Positions 38,989 through 44,445 of a stretch of 44,445 bases of DNA are shown piece by piece. The translations under genes were made by a program, and so were the position numbers. The notes beneath the pieces are model-generated. The model was not told the DNA's origin and searched no databases. It was given only the letters and a program-made list of their open reading frames with translations. This DNA is from JAFGWO01 sp965603295 (GTDB taxonomy: Bacteria; BMS3Abin14). Where the stretch lies: assembly GCA_965603295.1 (NCBI GenBank), contig CBFDCL010000006.1, forward strand, positions 1-44,445. The letters are read 5' to 3'. Each line of letters opens with the position of its first letter. Positions within the stretch are counted from its first letter, which is position 1.

Positions 38989-41589
38989 TCACCGTACGAG
39001 CACCTCCACCATGGATTCACCGGGTAGATAGGCATCCAGTACCCTTTCCACATCCCGGGATCTCACGGAAAGAAGCTGCCGCCGGTAATCCTCATCGAAG
39101 GTGTGCGGCAGGTTGTCCCTTGCGGCCATCCCCAGATAGAACGCACGGTTGATGGAAGAAAGCATGCGAATCTGCAGGCGTCCTGTCAGCGCATTGACTT
39201 CACGGAGGATCTCTTCGCCGGACACGTAATCTTCCCGGGCCTTACTGATCTCATTCCGAAGGGCTTCCCGCGCCCTTTCCAGCTTCTCCGGGGCGGTGCC
39301 CATGGAAAAGGTGAAAACGGCCTTCCCATCAACCTCTCCAAGGGAAACCCCGAGGGAATAGGCCAGACCCTTTTTCTCCCGCATCTCCTCGACGACCCTG
39401 GTGTTTAACCAACCCGAAGCCACGGGCAGGACCACGGCATCCTCTTTTCCGATGAGACCTGTAACGGCTCCCGCGGCGTAGGCGCCCTGGGGTTTACCCA
39501 TCCTGGTTTCGATAACCTTCGGAGCTGTCGTCAGGACCACAGGCTCCGTTGCCATCCCCTCCCCCGGTGGGAGATCGGAGAAGAGCCGTTCCACCAGCTC
39601 GATAGACTGTTGCACGGGCATGCCGCTCACCACGCTGATGATAAGGTTTCTTCCGGAAAAATACTCCTGATGAAAAGTCTGAAGATCCTCAACGGTAATC
39701 GCGGAGATGGATTCCGGAGACCCATAAACGTCCGGGCCGAGGGCATCTCCGTATAAGGCTGCTGCCAGCAGGCGGGAGGCCGTTTTGTCCGGAGTGCCCG
39801 CATTGTAGGCCGTGAAGCTGAGCATCTGCTCCCGAACCTCTTCCACCGCTTCCGGAGAAAGCAGCGGTGTTTTCACCATCTCCGCAAGAAGCGCTCCCGC
39901 CTTTTCCCTTTTCTCCACCAAGCACTCCAGGCGTATCCAGGAAAAGAGCCTGGAGGTGTAGAAGTCCCCGAAGGGCACCATGGGGTTTCCTGCCGCCGAC
40001 AGGGAAGCACCCAGATCCCTTAACTCCGACTCCAGCTTATTCCTTTCTTTCTCATAGGTGCCCAACGGAAGGAGCCGGTGGAGAAAATCAGCGATCCCTT
40101 CCCTGCCTTCGGGCTCCACTGCGGAGCGGTGGCGGGTCAGGATATTCATCGCGAAGACTGGCGAGCCAGGCCTTTGTTCCACAACAGCTTTGATCCCGTT
40201 GTCCAGCATGGCTTCAGCCCTAACAGGATTATCCGTGCCGGATCCAGATATTTCACGCTTAGATTCCGGGAGTGTGAGCAAAGCGATATAGGGCCGGTCC
40301 AAGATATATCGTTGGGCAGCCCTGGCAACATCCTCAGCCTGGAATTCGTCCCAGCGGCCAGGGAATATACCCTGGCCCGGAGATCCGGACACGATCCACG
40401 GCGCGATCCCCATGAGATAATAATGGAGTTTTTCCCTTCCCAGGATCGCCTCTGCAACCATCGCTTCCCTGGTCCGGGCCACCCATTGGGGAAACTTACC
40501 GGCACTCACAGCGGCCGGAACCGCTTCGAGAATGACCTTTTGGACGCTGGTGGGGTCAGATTCGGCAGGAAGGATCGCGGAAAGAACGATTCGGGAGAAC
40601 CCGCGCTTGACCGAAAGGGATGCGGAAACGGAACGTGGCTTCATGCCCGCCCCTTTGAGCGCTCGATCAAGGATGCCATCCGTCCCACCGAGCATCCCGA
40701 GGAACAGCTCCAGGACCTGGGCATCCTCGCTCTTCGGATCCGGTCCCGCGAAGCCAATGCGCACCCGAACATCGGGCAGGGTCGAACCGAGAAGATAAGA
40801 CCTCCTCGCGGAAGGAGCGGAAGGTTTCTGGGGAGAAACCGGTTCAGGCCCCATCGGCTCGGCCCCGAAGGACTCCATGAAGGCCTCCCTCATCTTCTCT
40901 TTTTTCAGGCCTCCCCTGATCAGGATGACCATATTATTGGGACGGTAGGCCCTTTTGTAGAAATTTTCGACCTCATCCCTGGTAACCGAGGAGACCGCTG
41001 ATTCGTTCCCGATCCCGGACTCGGCATAAGGGGACCCCTCGTAGAGAAGAGACTGGAAAAGTTCCTCATCCCTGGCCCCAGGGCGGCTGCGGGTTCTCCT
41101 TATCTCCTCGAGGACGACATCCTTCGCTTCCCCCAAAGCCTTCTCCTCGATGGTTGAGTGAAAGAGCATGTCGGCCAGGATATCCAGGTGCCTGGGCAGA
41201 TGATCCCGGTGGCCCACTATGAGATACCCGGTGTAATCATCCCGGGTAAAACCGTTGACATAACCACCGAGTTCCCTGACTTCCTGCTGGATCTCTTCAC
41301 GGGACCTTTCATTTGTCCCGGCAAAAACGAGGTGTTCAAGAAGATGGGAAAAACCGCTTCTCGACCCTTCGGCAGCATAACCGCTCCGGACCAGGACCAG
41401 CGTAGCTACAACGGAAGTGGAGGTTTCCGGGATAAGTTGAACCTTAAGACCATTTTCAAGGGAATACATCCCCGATAGGTCAACGACCTCGGCCAGGGCA
41501 GCATTTCCGGGGATCAAAAATACCAGGAAAAGGAAGATGGTCAGGCTCAAGATCCTGCCGGGGAAGCAACGGGAAATGAAAAGTGTCAT
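38989..41589 (-). CDS. M16 family zinc metallopeptidase, exported, two-domain
   Basis: An 866-residue protein with an N-terminal signal peptide (hydrophobic core about 14-30, then ALA) that should act in the periplasm or outer membrane. The first M16 half has the inverted zinc motif HLLEH at 82-86 and the downstream Glu-containing segment EAKDVVLEEIRR. The second half (from about residue 450) lacks the HxxEH motif and is probably structural, as in other duplicated M16 (pitrilysin/insulinase/processing-peptidase type) enzymes that enclose peptides in a chamber. A SYSLGV-like AYSLGVSLGEVDGK and an R/Y pair occur in the C-terminal half. It is the first gene of an operon with the alpha/beta hydrolase; its promoter is at 41619. 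SD GAGG lies 8 nt before ATG. Confidence 0.92.
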   Translation of the reverse strand: MTLFISRCFPGRILSLTIFLFLVFLIPGNAALAEVVDLSGMYSLENGLKVQLIPETSTSVVATLVLVRSGYAAEGSRSGFSHLLEHLVFAGTNERSREEIQQEVRELGGYVNGFTRDDYTGYLIVGHRDHLPRHLDILADMLFHSTIEEKALGEAKDVVLEEIRRTRSRPGARDEELFQSLLYEGSPYAESGIGNESAVSSVTRDEVENFYKRAYRPNNMVILIRGGLKKEKMREAFMESFGAEPMGPEPVSPQKPSAPSARRSYLLGSTLPDVRVRIGFAGPDPKSEDAQVLELFLGMLGGTDGILDRALKGAGMKPRSVSASLSVKRGFSRIVLSAILPAESDPTSVQKVILEAVPAAVSAGKFPQWVARTREAMVAEAILGREKLHYYLMGIAPWIVSGSPGQGIFPGRWDEFQAEDVARAAQRYILDRPYIALLTLPESKREISGSGTDNPVRAEAMLDNGIKAVVEQRPGSPVFAMNILTRHRSAVEPEGREGIADFLHRLLPLGTYEKERNKLESELRDLGASLSAAGNPMVPFGDFYTSRLFSWIRLECLVEKREKAGALLAEMVKTPLLSPEAVEEVREQMLSFTAYNAGTPDKTASRLLAAALYGDALGPDVYGSPESISAITVEDLQTFHQEYFSGRNLIISVVSGMPVQQSIELVERLFSDLPPGEGMATEPVVLTTAPKVIETRMGKPQGAYAAGAVTGLIGKEDAVVLPVASGWLNTRVVEEMREKKGLAYSLGVSLGEVDGKAVFTFSMGTAPEKLERAREALRNEISKAREDYVSGEEILREVNALTGRLQIRMLSSINRAFYLGMAARDNLPHTFDEDYRRQLLSVRSRDVERVLDAYLPGESMVEVLVR

Positions 41590-41618
41590 TATAGTCCTCG
41601 CGGCAAATGATTTTCTGA

Positions 41619-41647
41619 AACATACACATCACTCGGCAAGGGCGCAA
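41619..41647 (-). promoter_or_regulatory. Sigma-70 promoter of the M16 peptidase operon
   Basis: On the minus strand TTGCGC, a 17-bp spacer and TATGTT lie about 30 nt upstream of ATG 41589. Confidence 0.6.
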
Positions 41648-41729
41648 CCTCCGTCCGAAACCTTTTCCCGCACCCCGACCCGGGAGATTCATGCCAAAAA
41701 CCGGGTGAAAAAACACCGTTCGATCTTCC

Positions 41730-41758
41730 TTGACATGGAACCGTAATCCGGATATCAG
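41730..41758 (+). promoter_or_regulatory. Sigma-70 promoter of the 41788 gene
   Basis: A perfect TTGACA, a 17-bp spacer and TATCAG. It is divergent from the M16 promoter and has a leader of about 23 nt. Confidence 0.65.
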
Positions 41759-41787
41759 GGGAGGGCAGGAAACACGGGAGGTATCTA

Positions 41788-42114
41788 TTGAAGAGCAAAA
41801 TGCCGGACGAACTCAGGGAAGAGATCACGACCTACCTCACCGAAGTCAAGGACGACCTGGAGAATTACCTTGTCTGGGCAAACAGTGAGATCAACCTGGG
41901 AACCGACTCCGACCGCGCGGCCGAGGTGGTGGAGGATACCATCTACCGGCTCATGACCATTTCCTATTATCTCGCCACATTTTTCGAGGACGCCGATCCC
42001 TCCCATATCCTCGCCGACATCGTCACCGAGGTCGCCGAAGAGCAGGGCGCGGAGCCCAATTTCATCTCGGGGCGAAACAGCATCGACGACCCCCCGAACC
42101 GGACGAGACACTAA
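41788..42114 (+). CDS. Small acidic helical protein of unknown function
   Basis: A 108-residue soluble protein, strongly acidic (DELREEITTYLTEVKDDLEN, FFEDADPSHILADIVTEVAE) and predicted mostly helical, with a polar C-terminal tail ending DDPPNRTRH. SD GGGAGGT lies 7 nt before TTG 41788, and ATG 41800 is the alternative. A good promoter is directly upstream and a weak terminator downstream, so it is a single-gene transcript. I do not recognise a family. Confidence 0.75.
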   Translation: MKSKMPDELREEITTYLTEVKDDLENYLVWANSEINLGTDSDRAAEVVEDTIYRLMTISYYLATFFEDADPSHILADIVTEVAEEQGAEPNFISGRNSIDDPPNRTRH

Positions 42115-42118
42115 TAAC

Positions 42119-42150
42119 CTTTGAACGTTCAGCGTTTAACGGTTAACGTA
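42119..42150. repeat. GTTnAnC heptamer words
   Basis: TTTGAACGTTCAGCGTTTAA continues as CGGTTAACG, a degenerate tandem array directly after the 41788 gene. Confidence 0.55.
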
Positions 42151-42162
42151 AAACCAAATTAA

Positions 42163-42185
42163 AAAGGGACCTCCGGGTCCCCTTT
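42163..42185 (+). terminator. Possible terminator
   Basis: GGGACC, a 4-nt loop and GGTCCC are followed by CTTT. The A/T flanks are short, so strength is moderate. Confidence 0.5.
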
Positions 42186-42306
42186 ACTATTGATGCCATT
42201 AAACTGTCTGGCCGTTCCAATCCGTTCGTACCTGTAAAACCTGGGCCCCACCTTCGCACAAGGCTTCGATGGGCAGGTATTGGACATTGTATCTCATTCG
42301 TTGCAC

Positions 42307-42335
42307 TTGCACTTAACAACCACCTATTGTAAATC
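42307..42335 (+). promoter_or_regulatory. Possible promoter of the porin-cytochrome operon
   Basis: TTGCAC, a 17-bp spacer and TAAATC are preceded by a second TTGCAC at 42301. The -10 is a moderate match. Confidence 0.35.
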
Positions 42336-42379
42336 TATTCCACTAAACCCCATTAACCCTCCCCGACAGGAAAAGGCCC

Positions 42380-43582
42380 TTGCGCAGCAGCCTTGACGCC
42401 CGAATTTACATCATCATTCTCCTGTTCCTTCTTTTTTCCGTTCGCCCAGCCGCTGCTGAACTGACGGCAACATCCGTTACCTCGGCCACATCCTGGGAAG
42501 AGGAGGATGGGATCGATAATAGCGCTGTCTCCCAGTACATGAACCTCTGGACGGATTTTTCTGTGGGAGGTTTTAACCTGGATTTTGAAGGATACGGCAG
42601 GGTCACATCCCTGGAAGAAGAGATCGAACCCGGCGACGAAGACCCCAACCGACTCTATCACCTGACCCTTTCCGTTTCCGACTCCCGGGACCGGGGAAAA
42701 CTTACCCTGGGACGGCAGTTCGTACCCGCTCTCACCGGACCCCTGATGCTCGATGGTGTCCGGCTTTCCACCGGGGGGAAAGCTATCGACTTTAACGCTA
42801 GATGGGGGTACTCCTCCGATGTTGACGGATACGATGATAAGGATCAGCAGGTTTTCGGCGCCGGTCTGGACTACCGGATCAAAAAGGGGATGAACCTTTC
42901 CCTGGATTACGGCCGAACCTTCGACGAAGGGATTCTGTCGGAACTCCTGGCCGCGGAATGGACCTACTCCTGGCACCGTTCCACGAAAGCCTATGCACTC
43001 TTGAACTGGGATCTCATGTCCCGCACCCTTCACGAATCGCTCTTTGGGACCAGGCTTTTTTTCTCTGACCAGTTCACCATGGTTCTCGAGCTTTCACAAA
43101 ATGTTCAGACCTTTGATTCGGATTCCATCTACAGCGTTTTCGCCGTGGACTCCGCCAATACCCGCTCCTTCTCCCTGCTTTTCACCCCTTCATCGACCAC
43201 TAGATACGTATGGGACTATTCTGTGGAATCCTTTCAGGGGGACGGAGCCGGCCGGGAATACGGAGTAACCGGCCACTGGGCCCCCGGGCTGTGGAAGATC
43301 TCAGCAGGACTTCTTCAGCACAAGGGATATGGCGGGGAACTCACCGAGGTTACCGCTGATGTTTCCACCCGTTTCCGGGGCAGGCTGCGCGTCGGAGCCG
43401 GCGGCGACTTTTGCCGGACCAGTAACGAGGATGAGGATTCTGTGAGCAGCCACAGTATCCACCTTGGAACGGGATGGGACATTTCCACTGGCAGTTCCCT
43501 CGATCTGAGGGTCAACCGTACCGATGACGAACTGGGGGAGGCTACCCAATCTGTGGAGCTTTCTCTCAAAGTGGAGTTTTAA
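42380..43582 (+). CDS. Outer-membrane beta-barrel protein beside a decaheme cytochrome
   Basis: A 400-residue exported protein. The signal peptide (core IYIIILLFLLFSV, then RPAAA) is followed by alternating beta strands throughout, Asp/Gly-rich turns and a C-terminal LSLKVEF with terminal Phe, all as expected for a barrel of 16 or more strands inserted by BAM. Its stop is 2 bp before the ATG of a decaheme cytochrome. The pair resembles the porin plus periplasmic cytochrome of porin-cytochrome conduits that carry electrons across the outer membrane; an extracellular cytochrome could lie beyond the window. The start TTG 42380 has AGGAAAAGG upstream. Function is inferred from architecture and neighbour. 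Confidence 0.82.
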   Translation: MRSSLDARIYIIILLFLLFSVRPAAAELTATSVTSATSWEEEDGIDNSAVSQYMNLWTDFSVGGFNLDFEGYGRVTSLEEEIEPGDEDPNRLYHLTLSVSDSRDRGKLTLGRQFVPALTGPLMLDGVRLSTGGKAIDFNARWGYSSDVDGYDDKDQQVFGAGLDYRIKKGMNLSLDYGRTFDEGILSELLAAEWTYSWHRSTKAYALLNWDLMSRTLHESLFGTRLFFSDQFTMVLELSQNVQTFDSDSIYSVFAVDSANTRSFSLLFTPSSTTRYVWDYSVESFQGDGAGREYGVTGHWAPGLWKISAGLLQHKGYGGELTEVTADVSTRFRGRLRVGAGGDFCRTSNEDEDSVSSHSIHLGTGWDISTGSSLDLRVNRTDDELGEATQSVELSLKVEF

Positions 43583-43584
43583 AG

Positions 43585-44445
43585 ATGCGCCAATCAACCT
43601 GCAGAATTTGTTTCCACATCCTTCTCACAGGTATCTTTCTCCTGGTGGCGGCCCTGCCGGTCCAGGCAATGCGGTTTTCCCACACCGTTCACGAGGAAAA
43701 AGAGATCCGTGAATGTGTCACGTGCCACCTTCCGGGAGCCACGGACATTATCCCCAAAAGGACCGTATGTTACGACTGCCATGACGCGGAATCCATTGTG
43801 GAGACTGTTCTCGGGCCCGCCCGGACTCACACGCCCCTGTGGGTAAAGACGCACGGACCTGAATCCGAAATGGCCAATGCCCAATGCACCCGGTGCCACA
43901 GCCTCTCCTTCTGTATCGACTGTCACAAGGGGGGTGAACTGAACGCAGACCTGAAAAAGCGAACCGCGCGTTTTAATGTTGTCCCCTCAACCCACACGGC
44001 CCGTTTCCGCATCGTGCACCCCTTGAAGGCTATCGGCAAAAATATTCAGCAGTGCTACACCTGCCATTCGAAGCAGTCGTGCGTGGACTGCCACGAGAGC
44101 TACCGGAACCGGTTCCCTGCCCGGGATCTCGTATCCCATCAGATGAGTTGGCAGGAGCTCATTTCCAGTGATGACATCCCGAACCACGATGGTTTCGTTC
44201 TGAACCAGTGTCAGGACTGCCACCCGGGCGGGGCTCTTTCCTCCTCCGAATGGAGCAGCGGGCACGCAAAAGAAGCCCGGCGCTCCCTGGCGGGCTGCCA
44301 GAGCTGCCATCCCGATGGCGCCGCCTGCCTGACGTGCCATTCCGCTACAACCGGCCTCATGGTCAGCCCGCACCCGCGGAACTGGAAGAGGATCCAAGGC
44401 AAGTTCCGGCGGGAAGCCCCGGAGGTCTGCGACAGATGTCACTAA
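43585..44445 (+). CDS. Decaheme c-type cytochrome
   Basis: A 286-residue exported protein, complete up to its stop at the last base of the window. The signal peptide ends at about PVQA (residue 28). Ten CxxCH heme-binding motifs start at residues 44, 62, 101, 110, 157, 166, 209, 238, 248 and 282; no other CxxCH is present, and the last ends the protein. Several extra His residues (for example HTVH, THTPLW, HPLKAI, SHQM) could be distal ligands. The closely paired motifs resemble doubled CxxCH multiheme proteins. With the barrel protein encoded 2 bp upstream it is a candidate trans-outer-membrane electron carrier. SD GTGGAG lies before ATG. Confidence 0.93.
   Translation: MRQSTCRICFHILLTGIFLLVAALPVQAMRFSHTVHEEKEIRECVTCHLPGATDIIPKRTVCYDCHDAESIVETVLGPARTHTPLWVKTHGPESEMANAQCTRCHSLSFCIDCHKGGELNADLKKRTARFNVVPSTHTARFRIVHPLKAIGKNIQQCYTCHSKQSCVDCHESYRNRFPARDLVSHQMSWQELISSDDIPNHDGFVLNQCQDCHPGGALSSSEWSSGHAKEARRSLAGCQSCHPDGAACLTCHSATTGLMVSPHPRNWKRIQGKFRREAPEVCDRCH

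Noticed and set aside
1..44445. tRNA or rRNA genes and insertion sequences
   Set aside because: No T-loop-like GTTCGAATC motifs in a cloverleaf context, no rRNA segments and no transposase-like reading frames were found.

Overview
The window looks like a chromosomal segment of a Gram-negative, probably anaerobic or facultatively respiring bacterium of deltaproteobacterial (Desulfobacterota/Desulfuromonadota) type. The signs are a PAS/sigma-54 activator with a GAFTDA loop, outer-membrane beta-barrel proteins, RND and ABC export systems with periplasmic adaptors, an AsmA protein and a decaheme c-type cytochrome next to a porin-like barrel. The assignment is inference; there is no rRNA or other phylogenetic marker here. 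I found no tRNA, rRNA, CRISPR, transposase or phage gene.

Layout. 1-5.4 kb: end of a PAS/sigma-54 activator (-), two small coiled-coil stress-type proteins, a beta-CASP metallo-hydrolase and an aminotransferase. 6.3-11.4 kb: a tightly overlapping operon for an ABC-2 exporter (HlyD adaptor, two ATPases, two permeases; YbhGFSR-like). 11.6-17 kb: EamA transporter, SYLF lipid-binding protein, purine permease, small barrel protein and cardiolipin synthase. 17.2-21.5 kb: RND adaptor and pump. 21.6-24.8 kb: small genes, including a DUF2007/zinc-ribbon protein, two tandem paralogous single-helix microproteins with a membrane protein, a GYD protein, a hotdog thioesterase and a CsaA-like protein. 24.9-31.1 kb: minus-strand genes for an atypical signal peptidase I, an L-lactate permease family protein, EpmA and two SPFH proteins, one of them a lipoprotein. 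31.3-37.7 kb: secreted FG-GAP-like protein, AsmA, an ABC-2 ATPase/permease pair and MutY. 38.1-41.6 kb: alpha/beta hydrolase and M16 peptidase (-). 41.8-44.4 kb: small acidic protein, then barrel protein and decaheme cytochrome, a candidate porin-cytochrome module.

Taken together, much of the window serves the cell envelope: three export systems, phospholipid synthesis, lipid-binding and AsmA proteins, SPFH scaffolds, envelope proteases and outer-membrane electron transfer.

The most unusual property is not a gene. Most of the longer intergenic regions are filled with tandem, degenerate 7-8 bp words (GTTTGAA, GTTGGAC, GTGATTA, AGTCCAG, ATTCAAG, CACAGAG types). Different words follow each other, and in several places they run into genes: inside the Nudix box of MutY, in the linker and stop codon of the DUF2007 protein, at the C-terminus of the hydrolase and directly before start codons. 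Two further patterns recur: an extended -10 of the form TGCTA-n-n-n, and three genes whose start codon lies exactly 6 nt after a -10 box, which predicts leaderless mRNAs.
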